Below are positions 39,730 through 47,813 of a stretch of 64,000 nucleotides of DNA, piece after piece; position 1 is the stretch's first letter; every line of letters starts with the position of its first letter. The notes under the pieces were generated by a model that saw nothing but the letters and a program-made list of their open reading frames with translations, ran no database searches and had not been told where the DNA came from. A program made the translations under genes and the position numbers. This DNA is from Oscillospiraceae bacterium (GTDB lineage: Bacteria > Bacillota > Clostridia > Oscillospirales > Acutalibacteraceae). The stretch covers positions 1 to 64,000 of the forward strand of contig WRDW01000002.1 in NCBI GenBank assembly GCA_009779995.1, written 5' to 3'.

Positions 39730-41298
39730 ATGGGCAAGGCAAAGGCCGCGGATGGCAAACCGCGTCTGAATTACCCAAAGACGATTCTCACCGGCTTCGG
39801 ATTCATGGGCAGCTCCATCGCGTGGGCCATTTATGACCCCTACATCACGAAGATCCTCAACAAGTTCCTGTCGGCGTCCCCAATCGTCGCCGAGTGGAGC
39901 GCGCGGCTGGCGGATTCGCCCGTCATACGGCAGATGACGGAGACCCAGGCGAACGTCAACGACGTGGCCGTGGGCGCCGCCTTCACCCTGGTGCCGCTGT
40001 TCATCGGCATCATCATGACCTTCGACAACATCTCCGGTGTCATCTTCCAGCCCCTGTTCGGCAAAATCTCGGACGGCTTCCACTCGCGCCTGGGCAAGCG
40101 GCGGCCCTTCGTCATGGTAGGCGCGCCCATCTCCGCCCTGCTGTTCGCGCTCATCCCCCTGATGGGAACCCTGCCGGGCGTGATGGTGTGCGTGTGCCTG
40201 TTCGTGTTCGTGATGAGCCTGTGGCGCTCCCCCGTGGTGGCGCTCATGCCGGACCTGACGCCCCCCGAGCTGCGCAGCGACGGCAACGCCGTGATCAACC
40301 TCATGGGCGGCGTGGGCCTGCTGGCGGGCATGGTGGCCGGCACCATCGCCACGGCGCTGTATTCCCTGACCCATTCGGTCCCGAAGGGCCAGATTGACGA
40401 GTTCGACACCTTCCCCACGGTGTTCCTCATCGGCGCGGTGATCATGGTCGTCGGGATGCTGGTGGTGATGTTCTTCGTGAAGGAAAAGGACAGCCGCCTG
40501 CTGAGCGCCGGCGTGCTGGAGGCCCGCAACGACGCCGAGCGCAGGGCCGCCGAAAAGAAGGCGAAAGAGGAAGACAAACTGGCCCGCAAGGCCATGGTGC
40601 TCTCCAAGCCGGAGCGCAGGAGCCTGCTGTTCATGCTCGCCTGCCTGTTCTTCCTGTTCGGCGGCGCCAACGCCATCCAGACCTTCTTTTCCCTGTTCGC
40701 CGAGGAGATTCTGCACATCCAGACCGCGCAGGCGACGCTGCTCATGGCAATCTTCGGGCTGTGCAGCATGATCGCGGCCATCCCCTCGGGCAAGATGGGG
40801 CAGAAGCTCGGCCGCAAGAGGACAATCCTCATCGGGCTGGGGGTATTCCTCGGGGCCTTCGTGATTTTCTTCGCGGTGTTCCTGATTGCCCTGGGCGGCA
40901 GGGGGCTCACCATGGCGAGCTTCACCGCCCTCAACCAGAGCGACCCCGCCGCCGTGGCGGACATCACCAAGCTGCTGGGCGCGCTGATCTACCCCGTGAT
41001 GGTGCTGGCCGGCGCGGCGAACATGATGATCACCGTGAACACCCTGCCCCTGGTGCTGGAGATAGGCGGCATTGAGCGCGTGGGCACCTTCACCGGCTAC
41101 TACTACACCGCCACCTTCAGCGCGCAGATCGCCTCCCCCATCGCCTACGGCTTCTTCCGCATGTTCAGCGGCAGCTACATCTCGCTGTTCTACTACAGCC
41201 CCATCCTGTTCAGCCTGGCGGTGCTGTCTATCCTGTTCGTGCGCCACGGCGAGGCGATCCCGGAGGCATTGATAAAAGAGGCGGAAGAGGCGGGTTAA
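39730..41298 (+). CDS. MFS sugar transporter (GPH/SLC45-like)
   Basis: This is a 522-aa membrane protein. The loop motif PLFGKISDGFHSRLGKRRPFVMVGAPISAL matches the D-x-T/H-SRxGKRRP signature shared by GPH carriers and SLC45-like sucrose/proton symporters. A charged cytoplasmic linker (EARNDAERRAAEKKAKEEDK) joins the two halves, and MGQKLGRKRTILIG marks the second. It likely imports a disaccharide or glycoside. AAGGGGAGG precedes the ATG. The ABC genes start 28 bases downstream in the same direction. Confidence 0.87.
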   Translation: MGKAKAADGKPRLNYPKTILTGFGFMGSSIAWAIYDPYITKILNKFLSASPIVAEWSARLADSPVIRQMTETQANVNDVAVGAAFTLVPLFIGIIMTFDNISGVIFQPLFGKISDGFHSRLGKRRPFVMVGAPISALLFALIPLMGTLPGVMVCVCLFVFVMSLWRSPVVALMPDLTPPELRSDGNAVINLMGGVGLLAGMVAGTIATALYSLTHSVPKGQIDEFDTFPTVFLIGAVIMVVGMLVVMFFVKEKDSRLLSAGVLEARNDAERRAAEKKAKEEDKLARKAMVLSKPERRSLLFMLACLFFLFGGANAIQTFFSLFAEEILHIQTAQATLLMAIFGLCSMIAAIPSGKMGQKLGRKRTILIGLGVFLGAFVIFFAVFLIALGGRGLTMASFTALNQSDPAAVADITKLLGALIYPVMVLAGAANMMITVNTLPLVLEIGGIERVGTFTGYYYTATFSAQIASPIAYGFFRMFSGSYISLFYYSPILFSLAVLSILFVRHGEAIPEALIKEAEEAG

Positions 41299-41326
41299 TT
41301 GATTTTTTTGAAACGAGGACAACCCA

Positions 41327-42028
41327 TTGACTGACATCATCACCCTCAAGCGCCTGACCAAGGCCTACGGGCCCAAGGTCGTGCTTGAGAATATCGACCT
41401 GGCAATCCCCGCCGGGAGCATCGTGGGGCTCATGGGGCCCAACGGCTGCGGCAAGACCTCGCTGATGAAGATCCTCACCGGGATGATCAACGACTATTCC
41501 GGCATCGTGCGCGTGGGCGGCCAGAGCGTGGGGGCCTACAGCAAGTCCATCACGGCCTATCTGCCCGACAGGAGCTACCTGCCCGCGTGGATGACCGCCA
41601 AACAGTGCGTGAACTACATGGCGGATTTCTTCAAGGACTTCGACAGCCCGAAGGCCATGGACATGCTCGAGGCCTTCCAGCTAGAGCCCGGGCAGCGGGT
41701 GAAGACCATGAGCAAGGGGATGCAGGAGAAGCTCCTGCTGCTGCTGACCATGAGCCGCCGGGCGAAATTATACGTGCTGGATGAGCCTCTGGGAGGGGTA
41801 GACCCCTCCGCGCGCCAGTTCATCATGGATACCATCCTGCACAACCGCCCGGAGGGCAGCACCATCCTGCTTTCCACCCACATGATCTACGACATGGAGC
41901 GGGTGTTCGACTACGCGCTGATGATAGGCCGCAAGCAGGTGCTGCTGTTCGACTCCGTGCCGAATCTGGAGGCCCAGGGCAAGACGCTCAACGAACTGTT
42001 CCAGGAGGTGTTCCCCTATGTTTATTAA
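41327..42028 (+). CDS. ABC-2-type transporter ATPase (YtrB-like)
   Basis: This is a 233-aa ATP-binding subunit. Walker A is GPNGCGKTSLMK, the signature motif is degenerate (TMSKGMQEKLLLLL in place of LSGGQ), Walker B is LYVLDEPLGGVDP, and the switch His is in LLSTHMIYDMERV. Subunits of this kind pair with an ABC-2 permease and export lipids, peptides or drugs. The start is TTG after GAGGACAACCCA. The 3' end overlaps the permease gene by 11 bases, so the two form one transporter. Confidence 0.9.
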   Translation: MTDIITLKRLTKAYGPKVVLENIDLAIPAGSIVGLMGPNGCGKTSLMKILTGMINDYSGIVRVGGQSVGAYSKSITAYLPDRSYLPAWMTAKQCVNYMADFFKDFDSPKAMDMLEAFQLEPGQRVKTMSKGMQEKLLLLLTMSRRAKLYVLDEPLGGVDPSARQFIMDTILHNRPEGSTILLSTHMIYDMERVFDYALMIGRKQVLLFDSVPNLEAQGKTLNELFQEVFPYVY

Positions 42029-42863
42029 GCTGCTGAAGAACGACTTCATACAGACCGGGCGCATGTACCTGTGGCTGCTGGGCACGGGCGTGGCGGCCGG
42101 CGGCATAGGCGCGCTGTTCACCCTCAACCAGCAGATCGGCGCGGGGCAGCTGTTCGTCGCGCTGCTGTGGAACCTGCTGCTGATCCTCGGCGCGCTGGCG
42201 CTCTACGTGCTCTCCCTGGCGATCATCCTCGTGAGCACCAACCGCGCCCTGTTCACCGAGCGCGGCTACCTCACCTTCGCGCTGCCGGTGTCCAGCGCCC
42301 AGATGCTCGGCTCGAAGCTCATCACCAACATCGTCTTCGTGCTGCTGAGCATCGCCGAGGCGGCGGGCTTGGTCTACACCTCCTTCTTCAACATGCGCCG
42401 CCTGGTGGAGAAGGTCACCGAATCCATGGCGGAGCAAATAGGCATCGCGGACGTTAAGGACTCCTTCGCCACCATGGACATCGGCCTGCCCTCCTTCTCT
42501 GAGCTCATGCAGTTCCTGTCCTTCTTCCTGGTGGCGGCGGTGATGATCCTCGTGCTGGTGATGATGGTGTGCCTGTTCGTGCTCACCGTCAGCCACGTGC
42601 GGCCCTTCCAGGCGAAACCCGGCCTGTGGATCCCCGTCTTCCTGGCCGCCGGCGCGGCCGCCTGCATATGGATCGTCTCCGAGGCCCCGAAGCGCCTTGC
42701 GGAGAAGGGCTTCTCCATCAGCGTCACGCTGAGCATGGGCAGGATGTTCGGCGGCGAGAACCCGTCCATCAACATGGTGGGGCCCATCATCATGCTGGTT
42801 TTGAGCGCGGGGCTGTTCTTCCTGACCAACTGGCTGCTGAGCAGGAAGATTTCGCTCAAATGA
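42018..42863 (+). CDS. ABC-2-type transporter permease
   Basis: The 281-aa membrane subunit has six hydrophobic segments (for example TGVAAGGIGALFTL, LLWNLLLILGALALYVLSLAIILV, FLSFFLVAAVMILVLVMMVCLFVL) and the exported-loop region between the third and fourth. The family start FIKLLKNDFIQTGRMY is common in clostridial ABC-2 permeases. It overlaps the ATPase gene upstream and the nadD start downstream (ATGA), so it is embedded in the nadD-rsfS operon. Its substrate is unknown. Confidence 0.85.
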   Translation: MFIKLLKNDFIQTGRMYLWLLGTGVAAGGIGALFTLNQQIGAGQLFVALLWNLLLILGALALYVLSLAIILVSTNRALFTERGYLTFALPVSSAQMLGSKLITNIVFVLLSIAEAAGLVYTSFFNMRRLVEKVTESMAEQIGIADVKDSFATMDIGLPSFSELMQFLSFFLVAAVMILVLVMMVCLFVLTVSHVRPFQAKPGLWIPVFLAAGAAACIWIVSEAPKRLAEKGFSISVTLSMGRMFGGENPSINMVGPIIMLVLSAGLFFLTNWLLSRKISLK

Positions 42864-43945
42864 AAATAGGCATCTTCGGCGGCACCTTCAACCCGCCGCA
42901 TTTGGGGCATCTGCGCGCCGCGCTGTATTTTCAGCGCAGTTTATCGCTGGATGAGGTGCTGATTATCCCCGCGGGGGAGGCTCCCTTGAGGGACAGCCCC
43001 GGCTTCGTCTCCGGCGGTGACCGTTTCGCGCTGTGCGAGAAAACCTTTCCCTTCCCCGTGAGCGACATGGAGCTGCGCCGCCCCGGCGTGAGCTATACCA
43101 TCGACACCCTGCGGGCGCTGCGTGAGCAATACCCGGCTGCGAGGCTCTTCCTGCTCATCGGCGAGGACCAGCGCGAAAAGCTGCACCTTTGGAAGGACTG
43201 GCGGGAGGTTCTGCGGCTGGCGGAGCTTTTCGTCCTGCCCCGGAACGGGGCAGGGCCGAGGGCCGGGGAGGGCATCGAAGGCTTCACCCCCCTGGACATC
43301 AGCTCCACGCGGCTGCGCCTGAAGCTCCTGCTAGGGGAGGAATGCACTGAATTTTTGAGCCCCGAGGCCATACAATATATTGAGGCGCGGCGGCTCTATC
43401 AGCCGATGAAGCCCAAACGGCAGCACCACAGCCGCTGCGTGGCCGAGGCCGCCGAAATGCTCGCCCTGCGATATGGCGGGGAAAGCGCGCAGCGCCTAAG
43501 CGAAAAGGCCCGCCTGGCGGCACTGCTGCACGACTGCGCGAAGTCCATGCCCTTTGAAACGCAGGAGGCGCTGTGCGCGCGATACGGGAAGTCATTCACC
43601 GAGAACGAGCACAGCCTCCCCCAGGTGTGCCACGCCTTCGCGGGGGAGGCCTACCTGGCCCTGGAATGCGGCGTCACGGACGCGGCGGTGCTCGGCGCGG
43701 TGCGCTGGCACACGCTGGGCCACGCGGGCATGACGCTCCTGGAGGAGATTGTCTTCGTGGCCGATCTCGTCTCCGCCGACCGGGACTACCCGGACGTGGA
43801 GCACGTGCGCGCCCTGGCCTCGCGGGATTTACACGCGGCCAGCCAATATATCCTGGAATATATTTTCACGAAGCAGAGAAAAAAGGGCAAGCCCATCCAC
43901 CCGGATTCGCTGGCGTGGTATGGGGAATTGAAGGAGACTTTTTGA
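42860..43945 (+). CDS. nadD: Fused nicotinate-nucleotide adenylyltransferase (NadD) and YqeK HD phosphohydrolase
   Basis: Residues 1 to about 185 are NadD, which makes deamido-NAD from NaMN and ATP: KIGIFGGTFNPPHLGHL, LIGEDQREKLHLWKDW and TPLDISSTRLR. Residues from about 190 to 361 are the YqeK HD domain: HHSRCVAEAAEML, ALLHDCAKSMP, HAFAGEAYLA and FVADLVSADRDYPDVE. YqeK proteins hydrolyse diadenosine tetraphosphate. In most Bacillota these are separate adjacent genes; here they form one 361-aa chain. rsfS follows with a TGATG overlap, which keeps the standard yqeJ-yqeK-yqeL order. Confidence 0.95.
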   Translation: MKIGIFGGTFNPPHLGHLRAALYFQRSLSLDEVLIIPAGEAPLRDSPGFVSGGDRFALCEKTFPFPVSDMELRRPGVSYTIDTLRALREQYPAARLFLLIGEDQREKLHLWKDWREVLRLAELFVLPRNGAGPRAGEGIEGFTPLDISSTRLRLKLLLGEECTEFLSPEAIQYIEARRLYQPMKPKRQHHSRCVAEAAEMLALRYGGESAQRLSEKARLAALLHDCAKSMPFETQEALCARYGKSFTENEHSLPQVCHAFAGEAYLALECGVTDAAVLGAVRWHTLGHAGMTLLEEIVFVADLVSADRDYPDVEHVRALASRDLHAASQYILEYIFTKQRKKGKPIHPDSLAWYGELKETF

Positions 43946-44289
43946 TGCAGCAGCTGGAATTGCTCAAAGCCCTGGCGGCCATCCTGGACAACAAAAAAGC
44001 GGTGGGCCTCACGGCCATCCACACCACCGAGCAGACGATTCTCTCGGACTATTTTTTGATCTGCACGGGCACCTCCACCACCCACGTGAAGGCCCTGGCG
44101 GAGGAGTTGGAATTCGAGATGAAAAACCAATACGGCATCCTGCCAAAGGGCGTGGAGGGCCGCGCCACCGGCTGGATCCTGCTGGACTACGGCACGGTGC
44201 TGGTGCATATCTTTTTGCAGGAGCAGAGGGAATATTATAATCTCGAACGGCTTTGGGAGGACGGGGAGAAAATAATGCTGAATTCTTAA
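43945..44289 (+). CDS. rsfS: Ribosomal silencing factor RsfS
   Basis: The 114-aa protein binds ribosomal protein uL14 and blocks subunit joining under starvation. Motifs include ALAAILDNKKAVGL, SDYFLICTGTSTTHVKALAEELE, and the C-terminal GWILLDYGTVLVHIFLQEQREYYNLERLW, which is diagnostic. The ATG overlaps the nadD-yqeK stop (TGATG) with GAAGGAG upstream. Confidence 0.96.
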   Translation: MQQLELLKALAAILDNKKAVGLTAIHTTEQTILSDYFLICTGTSTTHVKALAEELEFEMKNQYGILPKGVEGRATGWILLDYGTVLVHIFLQEQREYYNLERLWEDGEKIMLNS

Positions 44290-44323
44290 TGCTGAATGCT
44301 GAATGGTTTGGAGGATAGCCTCG

Positions 44324-44872
44324 ATGATTATCGAAAGCCCTGTGATTGACGCCATTTTGGCGCGGCAGACCATACGCGAGTATAGGCCGGAGCAGATTTC
44401 TTCTGACCAGCTGGAGACGCTGATGCTGGCGGCGCTGCGCGCGCCCAGCGGGCGCAACACACAGCCGATTCATGCGCGCTTTTGCCAGAACGGCGCCATG
44501 CTAAAAGAGATGCAGATCGATTTCAAGAACATCGTGGGCTGGGATACCCCCGTGCACACGCGCTCTGACACAAACCCCTTCTACCACAGGGCGCCGACCT
44601 TTGCGTTCCTCTTCGCCGAGGGCGACAGCCGCATGGAGGCCGGGCTGATGGCCGAGAATCTTTGCGTCGCCGCGCGGGGCCTGGGGCTCGCCACGGTGCT
44701 TGTGGGCAGCGTGGGGCCGCTTTTTTCGGACGACATTGCCGGCCCGAAGTGGAAGAAAACGCTGCAAATCCCCGAGGACTGGCTGTTCATGGTGGGCGTA
44801 GGGATAGGCCATCCAGACGAAGCGCCCGAGATGAAGCCGAGGAACGAAGAGCAGTTTATGGTGATAGGATAA
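44324..44872 (+). CDS. Nitroreductase-family FMN protein
   Basis: The 182-aa protein of the nitroreductase fold has VIDAILARQTIREYRPEQIS (the phosphate-binding Arg-x-x-Arg/Tyr region), AALRAPSGRNTQPIHARF and the helix AENLCVAARGLGLATVLVGS. Such flavoproteins reduce nitro groups, quinones or enones with NAD(P)H. GGAGGATAGCC precedes the ATG at 44324. A short AT-rich repeat separates it from rsfS, and a family A repeat separates it from thrC. Confidence 0.9.
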   Translation: MIIESPVIDAILARQTIREYRPEQISSDQLETLMLAALRAPSGRNTQPIHARFCQNGAMLKEMQIDFKNIVGWDTPVHTRSDTNPFYHRAPTFAFLFAEGDSRMEAGLMAENLCVAARGLGLATVLVGSVGPLFSDDIAGPKWKKTLQIPEDWLFMVGVGIGHPDEAPEMKPRNEEQFMVIG

Positions 44873-44873
44873 T

Positions 44874-44969
44874 CTGTAGGGGTGGCATTCTTGCCGCCCG
44901 CCGTTGCATTGCAAAAAAATTCGGGCGGCAATTCATAAAATTCGGGCGGCAAGGATGCCGCCCCTACAG
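44874..44969. repeat. Family A repeat copy 3 (composite)
   Basis: CTGTAGGGGTGGCATTCTTGCCGCCCG at one end faces CGGGCGGCAAGGATGCCGCCCCTACAG at the other, with a further TTCGGGCGGCAATTCAT inside. It is the full palindromic form of the family, between the nitroreductase and thrC. Confidence 0.8.
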
Positions 44970-44987
44970 TGAAGGGGTAAGCAAAGT

Positions 44988-46502
44988 ATGCGCTACACCA
45001 GCACGCGCGACGCGCGCGTTGACGTCACGTCCTCACAGGCCATCGCGAAGGGCATCTCGCCCGAGGGCGGGCTGTTTTTGCCCAAGACCATCCCCGCGCT
45101 GTCCCTGTGGGAGATCAAGGCCCTGGCCGAGATGGACTACGCGGGCCGGGCGGAGCACATTTTATCGAAGTTCCTCACCGCCGAGGGCGGCTGGACCCGC
45201 GACGAGCTGCAGGAGCACGTACGGGGGGCCTACACCGGCACGTTTGCCGATCCGGCCGTTACCCCGCTGGTGGACTTCGGCCCGGGCGCGGCACAAAATG
45301 CGCACATGAACGATGTGCACATTTTGGAGCTCTTCCACGGGCCCACCTGCGCCTTCAAAGACCTTGCGCTGCAGCTGCTGCCCCGCCTGCTGGGTTCCGC
45401 CGCGGCCAGGTCCACCGGCGGCGACAAAGAGATTCTCATCCTGACGGCCACCTCCGGCGACACCGGCAAGGCTGCCCTGGAGGGCTTTAAAGACGTGCCG
45501 GGCACGAAAATCATCGTGTTTTACCCCAGTGATGGGGTCAGCGCCGTGCAGAAGCGCCAGATGGTCAGCCAGGAGGGCTCGAACGTGCGCGTGGTCGGCG
45601 TCATAGGCAATTTTGACGATGCGCAGAACGGCGTGAAGGACATTTTCGCCAACCCGAGCATCGCCGCGGTGCTGAACGCGCGCGGAAGGGTTTTATCTTC
45701 GGCGAATTCTATCAACTGGGGCCGCCTGGCCCCGCAGATCGTCTACTACGTCAGCGCCTACTGCGACCTGCTGCGCGGGGAGAAAATCACCGCGGGGGAG
45801 TGCGTCAACTTCGTGGTGCCCACGGGGAACTTCGGCAACATCCTGGCGGCCTTTTATGCCAAGCGCATGGGCCTGCCCGTCAAGAAGCTCATCTGCGCCT
45901 CCAACAAAAATCGCATTCTCACAGACTTCTTCGAGACCGGCGTCTATGACCGCAGCCGGCCTTTCTATACGACAAGCTCTCCTTCGATGGACATATTGAT
46001 CTCCAGCAACCTGGAGCGCCTGCTCTATCTCGCCGCCCGGCGCGACGCCGAGCAGTGCGCGGGCTGGATGCGCCAGCTGGCCGCCGGCGGCCGCTACGCC
46101 ATTCCGCCGGAGATGCTGCGCACCCTCCAAACGGAGTTCGCCGCGGGCAGCTGCGACGAGCAGCAGTGCGCCGCCGCCATCGCGAAGGCGTGGACGAAGT
46201 GGGGCTACCTCAGCGACCCGCACACCGCCGTGGGCCTGCATGTGCTGGAGGAATACCGCGCCCGCACCGAGGACCCCACCCGCAGCGTTGTGGTCGCCAC
46301 GGCCAGCCCCTTCAAATTCGCGGGCAGCGTGCTGGAGGCCCTGGGAGAGCCCGCCCCCCCGGACGAATTCGCCGCCCTGGACGCCCTCCAGGCCGCCGCG
46401 GGCGTCCCATGCCCCATCCCCCTGCGCGGCCTGCGAGACAAACCCGTGCGCTTCAAGGAGACCTGCGCCCCGGCGCGCATGGCGGAGTATACGCGATGGT
46501 GA
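44988..46502 (+). CDS. thrC: Threonine synthase
   Basis: This PLP enzyme converts O-phosphohomoserine to threonine. The 504-aa protein starts YTSTRDARVDVTSSQAIAKGISPEGGLFLP and has the PLP-lysine block LELFHGPTCAFKDLALQLLP. The phosphate loop LTATSGDTGKAALEGF is also present, and VVPTGNFGNILAAFYAKRMG is standard for the long form of ThrC. GAAGGGG precedes the ATG. The stop overlaps the start region of rnhB. Confidence 0.96.
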   Translation: MRYTSTRDARVDVTSSQAIAKGISPEGGLFLPKTIPALSLWEIKALAEMDYAGRAEHILSKFLTAEGGWTRDELQEHVRGAYTGTFADPAVTPLVDFGPGAAQNAHMNDVHILELFHGPTCAFKDLALQLLPRLLGSAAARSTGGDKEILILTATSGDTGKAALEGFKDVPGTKIIVFYPSDGVSAVQKRQMVSQEGSNVRVVGVIGNFDDAQNGVKDIFANPSIAAVLNARGRVLSSANSINWGRLAPQIVYYVSAYCDLLRGEKITAGECVNFVVPTGNFGNILAAFYAKRMGLPVKKLICASNKNRILTDFFETGVYDRSRPFYTTSSPSMDILISSNLERLLYLAARRDAEQCAGWMRQLAAGGRYAIPPEMLRTLQTEFAAGSCDEQQCAAAIAKAWTKWGYLSDPHTAVGLHVLEEYRARTEDPTRSVVVATASPFKFAGSVLEALGEPAPPDEFAALDALQAAAGVPCPIPLRGLRDKPVRFKETCAPARMAEYTRW

Positions 46503-47125
46503 GCGCTGCAGGGGCAGCATTCTTGCCGCCCGCAAACAAAAACATCCAGTTCGAGCCCCTGGAGCTGCAATACATAGATCACGGCCCCGTCTGCGGCGTG
46601 GACGAGGCCGGGCGCGGCCCGCTGGCGGGGGACGTCTACGCGGCGGCGGTGATTCTGCCGGAGGCGTACGACCTGCCCGGCCTGAATGACTCCAAGCAGT
46701 GCACGGCGAAAACGCGCGAGGCACTCTATGAGGCGATTAAAGAGCAGGCAGTCGCCTGGGCCGTGGGTATTTCCACAGTAGAGGAGATCGCCCAAATAAA
46801 TATATTGCGGGCCGCGCTGCTGGCCATGCGGCGCGCCGTGGAGGCCCTGCCCGTGCCCGCCGCCTTCGCCCTGGCGGACGGCCTCCAGCGCCCGCCGCTT
46901 TCCATCCCCTGCGAGGCCATCGTGCGCGGGGACGCCCGCTGCGCGAGCATCGCCGCGGCGTCCATCATCGCGAAGGTATCGCGTGACCGCGCAATGGTCA
47001 AGCTTGACGAGCAATACCCCGGCTACGGCTTCGCCCAGCACAAGGGCTACGGCACGAAGGCGCACTACGAGGCCCTGGAGAAGCTCGGGCCCTGCTTTGT
47101 GCACAGGCTGAGCTTCTTGCATTAG
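46496..47125 (+). CDS. rnhB: Ribonuclease HII
   Basis: This enzyme removes ribonucleotides from DNA. Motifs include GVDEAGRGPLAGDVYAAAVIL (catalytic Asp-Glu), LNDSKQ, the Asp in ALADG, and ASIIAKVSRDR. The family C-terminus FAQHKGYGTKAHYEAL follows. Length is 209 aa. The start lies in the thrC stop region (ATGGTGA). The first 16 residues, MVSAAGAAFLPPANKN, are encoded by a family A repeat and are probably a late addition to the enzyme. Confidence 0.95.
   Translation: MVSAAGAAFLPPANKNIQFEPLELQYIDHGPVCGVDEAGRGPLAGDVYAAAVILPEAYDLPGLNDSKQCTAKTREALYEAIKEQAVAWAVGISTVEEIAQINILRAALLAMRRAVEALPVPAAFALADGLQRPPLSIPCEAIVRGDARCASIAAASIIAKVSRDRAMVKLDEQYPGYGFAQHKGYGTKAHYEALEKLGPCFVHRLSFLH
46506..46533 (+). 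repeat. Family A repeat copy 4 inside the rnhB start
   Basis: CTGCAGGGGCAGCATTCTTGCCGCCCGC is a half unit of family A (compare CTGTAGGGGTGGCATTCTTGCCGCCCG at 44874). It encodes AGAAFLPPA of RNase HII. Confidence 0.75.
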
Positions 47126-47160
47126 CAAACGACAATCGCTCGAAGCGCTCATATATACAC

Positions 47161-47180
47161 AGACGCACACCCGTGCGTCT
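47161..47180. terminator. Family F hairpin between convergent genes (copy 4)
   Basis: AGACGCAC, loop ACCC, GTGCGTCT, followed by TACTTTTT. It lies between rnhB (+) and the zinc-ribbon gene (-) and is the shortest copy of the family. Confidence 0.62.
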
Positions 47181-47413
47181 TACTTTTTCTCCGCCTTCCT
47201 CGTATACCCGCAGCCCTCGTTCAGGCACTTCACCGCCCCGCCCCTGTTTTGGAACAGGATTTTTTTCTTGCGTTTCCCGAACCGTATAATAGTCGGCTTC
47301 ATCTGTGCGCATCCTTCGCACAAATCCCATTCATCGTCCGATAAAATCACATCTTCCTGCGTCAGGTGGGTGTGGTTTAATTTGTTCCAGCAATCCAAAC
47401 AAAATTCAGCCAT
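47180..47413 (-). CDS. Small zinc-ribbon protein with a tail copied from topA
   Basis: The 77-aa protein starts MAEFCLDCWNKLN and has CEGC, a two-pair Cys zinc knuckle found in small clostridial proteins of unknown role. After GKRKKK the chain continues ILFQNRGGAVKCLNEGCGYTRKAEKK, which is the C-terminal zinc ribbon of TopA encoded just upstream. The DNA match is 68 of 71 bases. The original protein probably ended near KKK. GAGGTG lies six bases before the ATG at 47413. It is divergent from an XRE gene with mirror-image control sites. Confidence 0.75.
   Translation of the reverse strand: MAEFCLDCWNKLNHTHLTQEDVILSDDEWDLCEGCAQMKPTIIRFGKRKKKILFQNRGGAVKCLNEGCGYTRKAEKK
47188..47258. repeat. Copy of the topA 3' end (left copy)
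   Basis: The 71 bases are 96% identical (three mismatches) to 47825-47895 at the 3' end of topA, in the same orientation. They encode the last residues of the zinc-ribbon protein. Together the two copies flank the XRE/zinc-ribbon module. Confidence 0.9.
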
Positions 47414-47430
47414 TGCAAACACCTCGAAAT

Positions 47431-47496
47431 ACGTTTATGTGACGTATTATACCACGGAAAGAGTGGTATAGTAAAGAGGCAACGTTACATAAACGT
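47431..47496. promoter_or_regulatory. Mirror-image divergent promoters and operators of the XRE/zinc-ribbon pair
   Basis: In the centre, ATACCAC and GTGGTAT form an inverted repeat that gives both directions an extended -10 (TGGTATAAT leftward, TGGTATAGT rightward). Outside lie ACGTTTATGTGACGT (47431-47445) and ACGTTACATAAACGT (47482-47496), inverted copies with one mismatch. Each is followed by GAGGTG as the ribosome site of its gene. The XRE protein is the likely ligand. Confidence 0.72.
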
Positions 47497-47508
47497 GAGG
47501 TGCTTGGA

Positions 47509-47769
47509 ATGAAGAAAATTGAGTATAATGCCCATAAAAATGTTATATGCCAGCAACTGAAAAAAATCCGCATCGCGGCGGGCATGTCACAGAGCCAAAC
47601 AGCCGCCAAGATGCAGACCATGGGTATCAACATTGACCAGCAAATGATCAGTAAAATTGAAAATGATAATCGTATTGTGACTGACTATGAACTGGCTTGT
47701 TTTTGCAGAATTTTTAACGTGAAAGAAAAAGATCTCCTAAAGGATTTTTATGACAATCGCTATGAATAA
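47509..47769 (+). CDS. XRE-family helix-turn-helix regulator
   Basis: The 86-aa protein has a helix-turn-helix at residues 15-75: QQLKKIRIAAGMSQSQTAAKMQTMGINIDQQMISKIENDNR and IVTDYELACFCRIFNVKEKDLL. It is of the type found beside phage and toxin-antitoxin control regions. ATG 47509 has GTGAGGTG upstream. Composition is AT-rich compared with topA and rnhB on either side, which suggests acquisition. It probably controls itself and the divergent zinc-ribbon gene. Confidence 0.9.
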   Translation: MKKIEYNAHKNVICQQLKKIRIAAGMSQSQTAAKMQTMGINIDQQMISKIENDNRIVTDYELACFCRIFNVKEKDLLKDFYDNRYE

Positions 47770-47813
47770 GCCTCCTGCTCCCGCCAATCCCCTGGCTAAA
47801 TATTAACAATCCC

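Noticed and set aside
39694-41361. 555-aa and 376-aa ORFs on the minus strand opposite the transporter at 39730
   Set aside because: Both are antisense to a gene with the GPH/SLC45 signature. The His/Gln-rich composition is typical of the shadow frame.
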